Source: Owenia fusiformis
Lineage: Eukaryota; Annelida; Polychaeta; Sabellida; Oweniidae
Direction: 5' to 3'
DNA: 60,000 bases
NCBI GenBank assembly: GCA_903813345.2
Contig: CAIIXF020000007.1
Span: forward strand, 4,843,730-4,903,729
The notes beneath the pieces are model-generated. The model did no database searches, was not told the DNA's origin, and saw nothing but the letters and a program-made list of their open reading frames with translations. Below, piece by piece: positions 1 through 13,332 of this stretch. Each line of letters starts with the position of its first letter. Position 1 is the stretch's first letter. Both the position numbers and the translations under genes were made by a program.

Positions 1-401
1 CCATGGGTTTATTTGGTCTTTTCACCATCTTGCATCTCCATTTCCATTCATTAATCTTTTATAAGGTAATTTCTGTGGTTATGGGAATTTACATATTCAT
101 TAAGTATTGTATTATATATAAGACACTATTCTCTACATTCATTCAATCAAAGCATCAAATAACAGGTTGCTGGTTGCAATTTAATTATTCCATTTCTTCT
201 GTCTTTCCATCAGGAATTCCTGTATTAAAATGAGTGGCAAGTTATTTTCATTTAACTTTTACAGCTGTGCATATGTTCAGGGTCTTGCTGTGACAGATTG
301 TGGATGGGTTTTGGGCACACATTTTAAATTCATCCATGAAGTATGTGATTCCAGAAAATCATTTGTTTTCTTCAAATATAAATCGTGTTCCGATATTTCA
401 G

Positions 402-3400
402 GCAGTCTGGACCATCGGAGGTCGGCCTCCTACCATGGTCGCATAGGTACACATTTATGACATCATAGCATATTACTTAACCACCCGGTTGACCTGGTTA
501 TATCATATGTGATTGCCATAGTAACAGTTGTTATGGTGATCAGATATGAAGAGCCATCTATCAGTGCCAGGTGGTACTATTAACAGCATGGAGTTCAAGA
601 ATCAACACTGACTGCATGACATAAATTGCTATCTGCTACAACTCCTTTCATCTCCATTGTGTCATAATTGTAGAATGGATCTATGAGCATCCTACATGAG
701 GATGACAATAATTCAGGATTGACTATTTCTGTGTGTGAATGGAGCCTCATAACCCTGCATGTATGCCACATGACAGCTGATATGGCATTCTGGTTTCTTA
801 GCAGTTTCTCTACCTGAATGGACCTCATCCCTTCATTTGTTTATCACAATGTTGAATATCCATGTCCATGACTGACCATTATCATTTATGCTATTACATG
901 AATTTGCTATTGATCCTGTCTGATTCCTGCTTATTGCAGAGTTTAGTCAATGTATGAGGTGAATGGTACCCATAATGCATCAGCCTCAGGCCTCAGCAGA
1001 CGGCTGTTTGATATATCACTAGTAAATGGCCCAACCATCAACAAAACTGACCATTTCATTGCATTTTCATTATCCCACAATGGCTTTATGCAATCATTCA
1101 TATATTTAGATGTTTATGCAAATTGATCATTTTAAATTGAGTTTAAATTAACAGTTCTGTTTAAATTTAGATGGATGCTACTAGCATGACCTTCAGATAT
1201 ACAGGAAGTGCTTCCAAATACTTTTAATCCATGTTCTGTTAACTTTATTGAAAAAGGAAGTGAAATATATATACTTACGGTATATATAATTACTTTACTT
1301 TCTTAAAGCATACATGTAAATTGATGCTGCGACACTTGGATTCCTTTATAGTCTATAAAGCCAATTTTAAGTTCCCTTGTGACTGGCCTTTATATATGAT
1401 ATATACTCTTGGTCTATTAATTAAGTGCATTAATTAAAATGCTCACATAATCATTTAATCTCTACAATCTCACAATATTATATATAATTTAAAGCACTTA
1501 TGAAATTGGAATCTAAAACACTATATGCATGTTTAATATATTCTTTGTGTGCACTAGGTGATCTCTATAGGTGAATATAGGGATGTATAATTGGGGATCT
1601 ACCTTCAATGATACCCTGATAGATTTCCCTCTATATTTATGATTAACATGTACCATGGGTCATCATAATACTGTGCCTTTTTATTTGAACAATTCCACCT
1701 ATGTTGCAGATAAGTTTATAATGCAAAATACAAGTTTTTACAAAATGCATTAAGTAGTATCATTTGATATAAGGAGTTATCAGACGGATGGTTATCTTTT
1801 AAGATTTGATATAGAATTGAAAGAGTGAATTGGCAAAGAATCAAGTACATGTATGCAGACATCAAATTAACACTCCAAATTGTAGAAAGGTCATGTTTTA
1901 AAACACGAAATGGAGTGGAATGGGGTGGAATCGGCAAGGAATAAAATAAACAGACATGTAGTCAACACTCTAAATTGTATAGAAATGTTATAAATTAGAC
2001 ACTTTAATCAAAATTTAGAGCAAATTGAGTGAAAAAGCATAGACATATATTTTGATGCACAGTATTATATAACTCACTGGTAATGGGTGGATGGATGTTA
2101 CTAAAATATTTTTGTTATAGGTGAAAGGTACCCAGGTGCAAATCAGCCAATAGAGGGCACTAGTGCAGTAATGAGACTATCGGAGAGTGATGTTAGTCGA
2201 GCGATGAAGCGTGTAGGCTCAGCAGAGTCACTTCTAGGTCAATCAAACAGCTCTGTGAATCTGCATGAGTGTATGTATATTTGGCCCGGGTCCACTACTA
2301 ATGTATTAACATTCGGCTCAATGGAGTGTTCATTCACTTGTATTTCACTTTGAATTGAAGTGGTCTGTACAATGACAGAGTGTGTTTTCTTATAATTGAC
2401 GTTTTTTGGTTAATCATATTATTGAGACATGAATTTCAATTACTATTTTTGGTGCTACTAATTGCATCCATTTGTGACCTCATAATTATTTTCTAATTTT
2501 CCATTTTATACCAGCACAGATTTTCCAGCAAGTCCATGTTAACAAGTTGTGACTTTGTGAAATGGGCAAATAAATCAAGCCACTGCTTAAATAATAATAT
2601 TCAAAACTCCATCATTGAAGAGAGGGAGTCAAATGTGGGAGTCACTGGCTAAATAGCTGCTCCTTCAAGAGACAGTGTAATATGTTGATGTGGTTACTAT
2701 TATGTGGCATAGCCCTGCCATGTCAAGAAGTTATTTTTAAATTTAAAATATTGTGTGAGATTGAGTTTGCATGTAGCATGATAACTAATAGAGGTACATT
2801 TTTATCATTTAATCAATTGTACTTTTAAACACTCACATATTAAAGACAGAAACTCGCATTTCATTGTACCATGTTTTCCTTTGTCTATCACATCATCTTA
2901 AATTTAAATGTTTCTTTTCCAAATTAAAATATATGTAAACTGATATTATGGGATGGTTGCCAATTTAATTGTAAATAAAACAGTGTTCTATTGCAGCAAA
3001 AGCAGTATAAAGTTATAAGCTACTGTTCTATTTCAGTGAAGGCAGTGAATGGAGATGTTGGTCCAACTCTTGGTATGAAGCGATCCTCATCTCTTGAATC
3101 CCTCCAGGCTATGGTCCAGGAGGTTCAGCTACAAGAAGATGATGAGCCTGCGGTGTATAAGGGACCAACTCGTGTCATCAGGGGCAGGGGGTGTAACGAA
3201 AGTTTCCGTGCAGCTGTGGATCGATCTTATGAAGCGCCACTGGATACTTCCACTAACTCAGCTATGGAAACATGTAAGTTCAGGGGTTGAAAAATCCAGG
3301 GAAAATTGTAATGTTGGTCATGTTCCCAACTCCAATACAAGAAAGAAAAAGAGTAGAATCAGCAAGGAATAATCTAAACAGACATGTGGTTGAAACTCAA

Positions 3401-6400
3401 AATTATGTAGATATGCCACAAAACTTGAAACTTAGAGGAAAATGGAATAGAGTGGACATGACTGGAGAAGCATGGGAAGTAAATCAATCAGATTGTTGTT
3501 AAAAAAGCATGATTTAAGAGGGACCGTGAAAGTCTGGCATGACATGTGAATAATTTGGCATATCATATACTTCTTAAGTAGGGGATGAGCTAAACTGCAC
3601 CTTTTTAAGGAGGTGGTCTCTTCAGTTCCCCTCTTGCCATTGTAGCTTGATTAGAAATCCCCAATATGTTCTCCTTGTTGTATTATTAGTTAAGTTCACT
3701 TTTAATTAGTTAAGTTCACTTTTAATTAGTTAAGTTTTTGTCTAGGATTCAATGTATCAATCTAAATTCAATGAATATTTTTGAATCTTAGTTGCACCCT
3801 TATACAGCACTCCATATGGTCACACAAAATAGTAGTCGGTACGTAATCCAAGTACAACTACTTGGAAATGATATATATTTTATGTTTTATTTCTTTTTGA
3901 ATTTTTGCGAACAAAGAAATAAACAAGTAGGCATTTATCTTCCTATGTCCGGAATATCCTATTTGTGTGACCACTAAGAGTGACTAAATTCGTAATTTCT
4001 TTCATTAATTTTACAGCTGAGCTGGGGAACAAAGTGAAGAAAGGTATCTGTATTGATGAAGATATTAGCATGTTAGCTGTTTATATTACAAAACATAGTC
4101 TTGCATGAAGTCTCTTGCTCCTCCCCTTTCAGAAACTAGTGAGGGGAGGGTGTTGACTAGCGGGGGGGGGGGGGTAAGATAGAGACTTGGTGCTAAGCTA
4201 TATGTAGCCATCACGGGACACTTCTTGCTATTTATACAGTAAAGATAGATTAACCAGAACCTGTTAGACCCCTCTGTTAAACATGCGTATTAACATATCT
4301 CTAAAGAACACTTCAATGCCAACACCTTTTCTCCATGTTATGAAGCAATGGGATGTGATCACCTTAAATAATAAATACTAGTTCCCCTTGCATTCATCTT
4401 AGATAGGCCTAGCTTTATATTTGGAGTCTAGGAAATATTGAAAGAATTATTTCAAGAAATGAAGAAGTGTTTCCTGAAAGCTATAGCCTGTTGCATTGTT
4501 CACTATTATATATGAATGCCATAGTTACAACACAGATGTTGCCATGGTGACACCACACATGTTGTTGCCATGGTGACACCACAGGGTTTGAGTGCAGGTG
4601 TTTTTCACTAAATTATCTAAATCATTGGCTGGTCCAAAGTATATGTCACTGGATTGTCCATATTACTGGTGCAGATGCACCTGCTACAGGAAATGAAAAA
4701 TACCCTGAAATTTGACTCTTGAATATCTGTGTTGATGCTGTCGCTGTACTATGTTTGTGTACATGTATCAGTGTGTGGATATATACACATGTACAATTAG
4801 TTACTTGTAAATACCTCCACACTTTTTCAAATCTGGCATTGTATATTTGCATTTTTATGTGTTTTATAAACTTTTATGTAGTGTCCATCTTTGAACCTTT
4901 ACGAAGCTGGCTGTAATTTTATATTTTCAATAAAAGATACTTGGTTTTTACTGATTTGATTTTTTATACCTTGTGCTTAGGTGTAGTAAAGCACATTGTG
5001 AAATGTGTGCTGAGGTGCAGGAAAGCACGTAGTGAAATGAGTGCTTAGGGGTAGAAAACTACAATTTTTCTAACAGCTCAGTGTTGCATGATCACACTCT
5101 ACTAAACTTATTCTTCATTGCAATTTCTTATTCTTAATCTCAATCTTAATATTCATATGTCGGACTTTATTTTACAGTGGAAGAAGAAAGCAGTGAAACA
5201 GCCTCTCTGAACAAATCAGAATCAACACGATCATCATTCAGTGGCAGTGAAAAGGAAGCTCGTAAGAAAAAAGAAAAGAAGAAAGATGCTGGGTTATTCA
5301 AGGGTCTGGGCCACATGTTTAGGTTTGGGAAACATCGGAAATCACTGGAAGAAAGATCGCCACGGTTATCACCCCAAGAGATGCACCTGGCAGAGCAGGA
5401 TAGACAAAAACAAGAACAGATTGAGAAATATCGGGCACGATTAGCTCACCAAGAGGAACAAGACAGGTAATGTTCTGATTATACGTTGTCCTATAAAATG
5501 TTATGATGCTCAATTGTGTCCACAGAGAAAATATGATGAAAATGAGTGGAATAAGCAATCTACAATAAAAAGAATTACCTGAAAATATTATTCAAAGGCT
5601 AGAAAGAAAAAACATTGAACAGGTATGAGACCTTTATGATGCTTTACTGTAACTGTTTAATAAAGTGTTTTTACAAACATGAATATTTGTGTATGTAAAT
5701 ATTTTAAAAACTGAAAATGCATTATTTATAAACATAAATATGTATGTTTCAGGATTCAAGAACAATACCGTAAACTACAGGAGAAACAACGTGTTGAGCA
5801 ACAGAAACTTCACCCCCCTGGGCATCCCACCCATACCCATGTTCCCCACACACAGCCCCCACCTGTACCCCCACATAACCAGCCCAACCCGCAATATCAA
5901 CAGCCTCCCCTGCAATATCAGACCCCTCCTCAGCAGCATAACAAACAAAACTATCAACCAAATCAACCTACAAGCAGGCCACAGTCTCAATATCAAATCC
6001 CACAATCTCAGTATCAGTCACCTCAACCCCAATCACAATATCATAACCCTCAGCCCCCGCAAAAATCTCAGTTTCAGCCTCCACAAACACAGTCCCATTT
6101 TCAACCTCCTCAATCTCAGTCACAGTTACAATCTTCCCAACCCCAGGCTTATAACTATCAGAGAATGCCACAACAATATCAGTCTCATCAGTCACCGGCC
6201 CAATCGCCACAACAACGTCGTGCAATGAAATCCCCCGCCCAACAACAATGGGGCACCCCACCTCGTCCCCAGAGGCAGGCAGCGTCTGAGTCTGATGACA
6301 TCATGCATAACCCTGAGCTTGCAATGAACCGGACAGAGAGGATTCAGCAGCTAAGGGCAAGGCATCAACAGAGGCACCAGGCAAGGCAGGGGGCTTACCC

Positions 6401-9400
6401 TGGGGAGGACAGAGAAGAGAGATATGAGCAGCAGATACAGCAAATGGAACACCAGGTACCCATAATGCATCACTCTCAGCAGACGACTGTATGATAGTAT
6501 TATGTGTACCCATAATGCATCAGTCAACAGTTCTATGAATTAATTTTATAAACAGGGCTGTGAATTTGCTTCTTGGTAACATCAAAGCTATTTGGTGATG
6601 GCTTGCTGACACTTCTGTTCTTAAAACAATCAGATCTCTGTTTCTGTATTTTATTTTTTACCCTATCAATCTGGGGTACATTACCAGACCTTAAAGGATG
6701 TATATAACTATCAAAGGCTTAGAAAACAATAAAAATGAGTTTTTTGAAAAATATCATCAATTAGATTCATTTTCATCAATTAAATGCAATACATACGCTC
6801 TCTCTATCTAATCAAATGTGAAAGTGCTCTAATAACAAAAGTGAAAGTATTATGCTGTTGTTAGGAATTCCCCAAAACATATGTCACAATGAATGTCTCC
6901 ATACCATCCAACGCATATTGATGACGTAATACTCTTTGCTCGCTATTGTGAAAAACCAATGTAATGTGACGTCATTTCCCTAACAACGATAGATAGGGAG
7001 AAACTCTCTAATTGTTAGTGAATTTCCTGAATTATTTCACATTTATTTACAAAATTAACTCTAACTTAGGTAAAATAAGCATTCTATCATATTGCAATCG
7101 ATTCCTTATATTAATACAAATATATGATAATAATAATAGCATATAATGCTTTCAAGAAATAAGCCTGAAAATGGCAATTTTATTGTAATTGAATTCAGGT
7201 GGGCCCCTCATTAAATACACTGGACAAAATGTTCTGAAAATTGCTAAAAGTAGGGGTCATTTTAACAGCTTCCACTCCGTCAATATTTTACAATTTCTGT
7301 TTTCTTTATATGGAATAAAAGATGAATTTACACTCAAAATGCATAAGTAAAAATCAGTGTTATATATACACAGCAACATGTTGTATTAAAGCTTAAAAAA
7401 CAAGTGAAAATCACTTTAATAGTTATATACAACCTTTAAGCAGCTGAAGAATATCCAAAATCTAGTGTTGTTACCATGGCAATCATAACATCATAGAAAT
7501 TAGTAATTCTTAGCTTTGCAAGTATCTGGTGATGTGTTCCAGATTCATAATAAGGATGGGTGCAACATCAATGTGCAAAATCATGGTGCAGTTTCAGGAT
7601 GCAAATTCACATGGACTGGTTTTGTGTTGCTAACTTTAGGTGGTAGCTTCATTCATATTTTCCCAAGTAAAATACTGATCCTAGACTAGCACCACATTTT
7701 AATAATAACCCAGTTATGTTCATTTCATTACTAGTACTGAACTGTTTGAAATTCAAGTGCGATCATGTTCAGTCTATTGAATAAGCTCAAATGGATGATA
7801 CTTAGGCTGTCTATGATGTGACATACATGCATGGGTAAGGAATAAAAACTGTAGACATGAAGGTTACACTTTAAAGTGTACAAAAATCTGATTTCTACTT
7901 AATTTTAACTGGGAAAAACAATGTATAACCACTGACCAGGTTATTTTGTTATTTAAATTAAACAAAATGTATCGTCATATACTGAGCTTATTCTTAGACT
8001 GTATTTTGCAATGTGTCTTTGTGCAAAATGCAATAATCTACTAAGCATAACTTGTTGCCTAGTTTTATAGCAGCTCCTCATACTAATCTCTAGTCATTTC
8101 AGCCCATGCCAGAGCAATTCAGCAACTATGCAATACCTCCAAGACAGCGCCAGGCCCCTGAGACTCAGTACCCGTATGATAACAGGTATAGTCGCTTAAA
8201 CAAATAGTACAAAAATGTGACAATTTGAAAGTCAGCAAATCACGGAGTCATTCTGTTGAGTTATCATTTATTTTAAAGATTTCCATTGAATTTTTTTATT
8301 GTTTAATTTAGTATACTTTACACAATCCACTATTATATTCTTGGTTTGTTGTGACTGAATTGTGCAAAGAGATGCATGGTTTTTCCCACGTTGAATGCAT
8401 TCAACTAGTATGTTAGAGTGTTTTTTAATTAAATTGCTTGGTTTAATTGAACCAGTTGTTGGGAACCATCTTGCTCCGTTGTTGTTGGTGTTTAAAATGG
8501 ATTTTTAACATTTTGTAGTGTAGAAATTGATGTTGTACATTATTTTTATTTATTTTATTTTTATTCTTTACACGTAATTAGATCCTCTTCTTTCATTTGA
8601 TTTTACCTTTCTCAATATATGATCAGATTTATCTAAGAAAGTAGCAACATGGTCTCTTATTTTACTGTTCTAAAGTACAGTGCACAAAAATAATCTGATC
8701 ATGAATTGAGCAACAGTGTAGTCCTAGTCTCCCCTGAATGAATGTTTTTCAGCAATAGTATACCCCTAGCACTACCCAAAATGCTTGTTTTTCAGGGGTG
8801 TGTTTCCTTATAATACAACTGGGCATCGTGGGAAGGGTCGCATTATCAACAGGGCTGATTTGAAAGTCAGCCATGTTTGAAGTCATGCCCCCTATAGGTG
8901 GGAATCATGTAGTCATAGCTTAAAATGGTCAGCTGTCCAACTCATTCAAAGTAACCCTTATTATGGCATTAGCTTGGCATCAAGTCAAATACTTTGGAAT
9001 TCAATTTTAAGAATTGTTGTCATTGCTGTCTTAAAATGAATGATTAAGTCTGTAAGGTTTATGAGAAGGGGATTGATGTAAATTGGGAGCGTTATCCCTT
9101 TAGCCTCTCCAACCATATTAAAAGTAAAAAAACAAATCTCTGACTTGAAAGATATTTTGAAAGAGTTGGACATATCTGCTATGGGAATATAGGGATAAAT
9201 TTACTCACAAATTGTATGTAAAATATCACATTGGTCAGACCTCAGTTGTGCAAATATACGAGAAAAATACTTTTTCAGTAAAATTTTAAAATAATTGAAT
9301 GATGAACGAGCATTGGAAAACATAGAGCAGTAAAGGAAAATGTAAATGGAATGCAAATGGCAAATGGGGATGTAGAAAGCACCAAGGGACAACTATAATC

Positions 9401-12400
9401 AAATATCAATTTTCTGCATTTCATTTTTGAGACTTTTTTCTTCAAATAATACTTTTAGTTTAAGTTTGGAACAATACACAGAAAATATGTACATGTTAAT
9501 TAGGACTGAAACTGACCAAGGTGACATTTTAAGTGCAAGAATATGTTACTGTAATACAGTCTAAACCATGGCCCCGTGAAATGTCTCAATTTGAGTTGAC
9601 ACTTCACTCTTAAAATTGGTGCTATGACAGAACTTGTTTTATCGACAGGCTCAGTCAGTACTGCTCTCAGGGATATGGTCCATCTGGAAACAGTTGTTGT
9701 TGTTGGAAATATTGCAAACCTTTGAATGGCTAGCAGTGAACACAGTCATCACTGGTTCACTGAATATGTGCAGGCATCATGATAAACCATGACATCTCAA
9801 ATCTTCTCAGCCCTGAGATGTTTCAGGTGAAACAGAAAGATGCTATGAACATCAGAATGATTTGCAGGCCCATAGCTAGCTTTTGTGCAAGTGGATTCAA
9901 ATTTGACAATTTTGGTCCCTGCTCAAAATGGGGAAAAACTGCATGATTTATAAAGATATTTTACTCAAGAGGTTCCCATGGCTATGGGCCTGTGTGGCTT
10001 GGTTTGTTCATATTTGTTCTGCCTGTTCAGAAATCTAATTGTTAATGGATTAATGAATTAACTAATTTGATAATTTCATGGGGCTTTGAGCAAGACTGAT
10101 TTATATAATAATCAAACCCAGCATGATTAAAATGGAAAATATTAAAATACTAACATACCTAAGCCCATTCCACTTAATGATAATAAGCCCAGAATGATAT
10201 TATCGAATGATAAATGTGTTTTCAAGGTTCAAGTTAAGCTCTCATGTATGTATATTAAAATGGATACCAAATTATTTGACAATATAGTTCAAATGAAATT
10301 GTTTTATCTAAATGAAGGCAATGGGTGAATTGGTGATATCCTTTTATAACACATTATCATTAGATGAAATAGTTATCCTCCAGGCATTACACGTAGATAT
10401 AGGATATTATATGGGGAAGATATGATATTTCAACATGCCCAAAAAGTACCTCAGGGAAGATATTATATCTTGTATATCGTATATTATATCTAGCCTCAGG
10501 ATATGCCTTATATCCATAGTATTACTGTATGCTGATGAATTTGCATGTTGCATGATTTTGCTTGATGTGGCTTTGTTCCAGATCCCACCATCGTCGACCC
10601 CATGTTCACTTCGTCCCCTAGGTATAATTAAGACCCTCTTAACCCTTCATAGTTTAGTCATAATGTTTAACTCCTGTTGATCAAATTAATAGAACACCTC
10701 TCTCTCTCTTAAACCTTCATAGTCTAGCCATCATGTGTTCACTTAAATCTCAAAAACTGTATTAACCCTTGTAAATCCAAGATTGAAGTACCTGTACTGT
10801 ACATATGACATTCGCTTCATACATTATAGTCTACTCTCCCAAAATCAATCTTAACCCTTGTAAACCCAGGGCTTCATAACCCATCATAGTCTAGTGGATT
10901 CTATGGTCACCTTCACCCGCTAGAGTGTTTAAATTCTAATATTCTTTGACTTGAAAGTCATGCCAAATGAAAAATAAATATTACATCTCCTCCCTGTACA
11001 TTAGTCTATCTTGAAATATCCCTTGGTTTTTTGCTAGAACCTTCCCTGCTTAACTTATAATTTATTTTTGATGTGATGATTCTTTTTTGTTGGGTTGTTT
11101 TGTTTTACTTGATAGTGTAGGATTTTTTCTTTAGAGATTCTCTTTAGTTTCCTTCCAGTGACTGCATATTTTGTTGTATTAGTTGCCATGGTAACATGGT
11201 TACCATGTTACTGTTCTTGAGTTAAAATGCCATTGAGGTTGTGTCTCTTAAATGAAAATTCAAAATTGTATTGAACACAGTGGAATTAACGGACAATAAC
11301 GTACAGAGACATCAAATACGGATTCCAAATTGTATAGAAATACCAGAGAATTGGACACTTCATTCTTTTAAAAAGAAATTAGATGGACAGCCGGAGCAGA
11401 TGGACATTTTACTTGTGTAGTAACTATACTATTATGTTTCAGTTATATATGAGTGGTGACTACTGTTGTAGGTACTGGATATATCCATTCCTGACTTAGA
11501 TCTTGGTTTTGGTTCTTGATCATTCACATACATTGCAGACCAGTCAACCCTGAGCAATATCATAGATTTTGGAATGTTTCAATTTTTTCAGAAATATGAT
11601 CATTCAACAGCTTCATCCGCAATAAAATTTGTTTTTGCAAAAATGATTTTCTTGAAATAATGTAGATCGGTATATTTCTGCTTTTGAAAAGAGGTTGACA
11701 GGTCTCTCTTGTTCCATAATGTCTGCACCACAATGTGTATTCTTCACCGTGGTAACAACAAAGCAAATCATTTGGCAGTCGGTGAAATTAGCACACTCAT
11801 GGAATTATAAATCTGTATTGCTTCAAACCTGCCAAATGGTTGGGCATGGTGTTATATATATGTGGTTATGGGGATATGTATTGCATGTCAGTGTATTTTA
11901 GATGAACTTGTATTCAAAATGTGTAACACTAAATATGAAAGAAATAATGTGTTTCTGATGTATTACATTAATACATATTATACCATCACATATTACATTA
12001 ATACATATTATACCACCATTTAAGAACTGGTCCAAGAACTTCCTTCCCATTCAGTAATCTGTATTTTGTTTCGAAATAATTGGGTATTACAGATTATAGA
12101 GACCATCTAAACATTTTCCCCGTTAACTTAAGTCATTTTGCTTCAAGTTGTTTGTCACACGCCTCAAAATATTTCTGACTTGCTTTGAAATACTTCTTAC
12201 TTGCCTCAAAATATTTCTCACTTGCTTTGAAATACTTCTTACTTGCCTCAAAATGTTTCTCACTTGCTTTGAAATACTTCTTACTTGCCTCAAAATATTT
12301 CTGACTTGCTTTGAAATACTTCTTACTTGCCTCAAAATATTTCTCACTTGCTTTGAAATACTTCTTACTTGCCTCAAAATATTTCTGACTTGCTTTGAAA

Positions 12401-13332
12401 TATTTTTCACTTGCTTCAGCTATTTCTTATTTGCTTTCTCACTACTCTCACTTTTTCAATACTTCTCAATTGCCTCAAAATCTTATTCACTCACTTAGTT
12501 GATTAGATACATATCCAGAGGTTAGCTTTGTAATTACTAGTTAATCCAATTATGATTATGATCATGTATGCATACTAAGGGCCCTCTAGATAAGTTTCCT
12601 TACATCTTGTAGAATATTGTCACAACCCTCAAAACTATTGAAGATCTATTTACTGTGTCTTTTTGGAAAAAAATTCTCTTGGAAATATTGTTCCCTTTGA
12701 AAGAATATTGTTTAAAATAATCAGTTATAAATTAACTTTACCACAATTGGAAAATATGAATTTTCTTTTGAAAATATTCAAACTTTCTACGTCATCATTG
12801 AAAAAACATTAATTGAAATATCTTTGTTATTGGGTACTATTCAATATTCATGTTTCAAAGCCATTGTTATAATATTATTTCTCCACATTACAGGGCCTAC
12901 TCAAGGGATCCACAGACCTTCAGCCACTACCAAAATTTTGATGAAATTCGACAAGACCTGCAACGTCATGACCAATACCAGGAAAAGTATCACATAAGGG
13001 GAGGTGCTGATCAGAGGACTCACCCTAATAGAGAGCTCGATACCCTCGGGAGAGATCAAGGGAGTCATGGAGGTGGGGATCAGTATTCATTTCACCAACC
13101 CAGAGCCCGATCTCATACCCCACAGATGGGATACTCTCAATGGGCACCACCAGGGGGAGCTGGTGAACAATATGGTCGCCGTCAGAAATCACTGGACTTA
13201 GACGAGCCTCAATACAGTCGTCGGCAACCATCGGGGGATTATGATGACCCCACTTATATGTATGGACAAACCAAATATGGTCAAGTAGGGCGACGGACTC
13301 CTCAACTTTTACAGGGACCACAGCAAGTGTGA
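402..13332 (+). CDS. PARD3: PARD3 / PAR-3 polarity scaffold, C-terminal half (8 exons, 5' end outside the window)
   Basis: Exons 402-446, 2121-2270, 3037-3273, 4017-4043, 5178-5466, 5753-6455, 8103-8185 and 12894-13332 (TGA) have AG/GT borders and matching phases; they give about 656 residues. PAR-3 is the cortical scaffold that works with PAR-6 and aPKC in apico-basal polarity. Recognition rests on three blocks diagnostic of the PAR-3 C-terminal half: the serine cluster KRSSSLESLQ, then RVIRGRGCNESFRAAVDRSY in exon 3, then a Lys-rich stretch leading to GLGHMFRFGKHRK in exon 5. Exon 6 is a long Gln/Pro-rich low-complexity segment followed by a basic, Arg/Gln-rich, probably helical part. The last exon is Gly/Gln/Tyr-rich and ends PQQV. 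The N-terminal oligomerisation and PDZ domains must lie left of the window. Exon 402-446 (45 nt) is the least certain but is phase-compatible. Exon 4017-4043 is a 27-nt symmetric phase-1 microexon, so it may be alternatively used. Confidence 0.9.
512..525. promoter_or_regulatory. X-box-like (RFX) near-palindrome in PARD3 intron
   Basis: The sequence ATTGCCATAGTAAC resembles the RFX X-box (GTTNCCATGGNAAC) with a few mismatches. It is one of several such motifs in PARD3 introns; see 4538, 7470 and 11182. Confidence 0.2.
3688..3737 (+). repeat. Short tandem repeat (about 22 bp, 2-3 copies)
   Basis: The unit TTAGTTAAGTTCACTTTTAA is repeated back to back inside the PARD3 intron between 3273 and 4017. 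No coding potential. Confidence 0.75.
4538..4583 (+). repeat. 26-bp tandem duplication carrying two X-box-like motifs
   Basis: GTTGCCATGGTGACACCACA occurs at 4538-4557 and again at 4564-4583. Each copy contains GTTGCCATGGTGAC, one or two changes from a perfect RFX X-box palindrome. Confidence 0.6.
7470..7483. promoter_or_regulatory. X-box-like (RFX) site in PARD3 intron
   Basis: GTTACCATGGCAAT is a near-perfect X-box palindrome with one mismatch at the last base. It lies in the intron between exons 6455 and 8103. Confidence 0.3.
10582..10621 (+). other. Possible alternative PARD3 exon with in-frame stop
   Basis: A 40-nt segment bounded by ttccag and gtataa lies inside the large intron between 8185 and 12894. 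Joined in phase 2 after the 8103-8185 exon it adds about 12 codons and reaches a TAG at its own end, so its use would truncate the tail. It may simply be a chance AG/GT pair; no conserved protein signal is visible. Confidence 0.25.
11182..11195. promoter_or_regulatory. Perfect RFX X-box palindrome in PARD3 intron
   Basis: GTTGCCATGGTAAC matches the symmetric X-box consensus exactly and overlaps a second, inverted ATGGTTACCATG half. RFX factors bind such sites in enhancers and promoters of ciliary and immune genes. Function here is inferred only from the motif. Confidence 0.35.
12161..12430. repeat. Minisatellite of 21-bp subunits in 42-bp dimers
   Basis: Six or so copies of a 42-bp unit sit about 460 bp upstream of the last PARD3 exon. 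Each unit is two related 21-mers (CTCAAAATATTTCTSAC type and CTTTGAAATACTTCTTAC type). Because 21 is a multiple of three and the units lack stops, both strands show an open frame of about 95-116 codons; these are artefacts of the repeat. Confidence 0.9.

Noticed and set aside
5689-6228. 179-codon + strand ORF over the Gln/Pro-rich PARD3 exon
   Set aside because: Wrong frame; the PARD3 frame through 5753-6455 is supported by exon phases and the downstream reading frame.
12123-12498. Overlapping ORFs on both strands around 12.1-12.5 kb
   Set aside because: They arise from the 21-bp repeat, which has no stop codons in these frames; no family resemblance.
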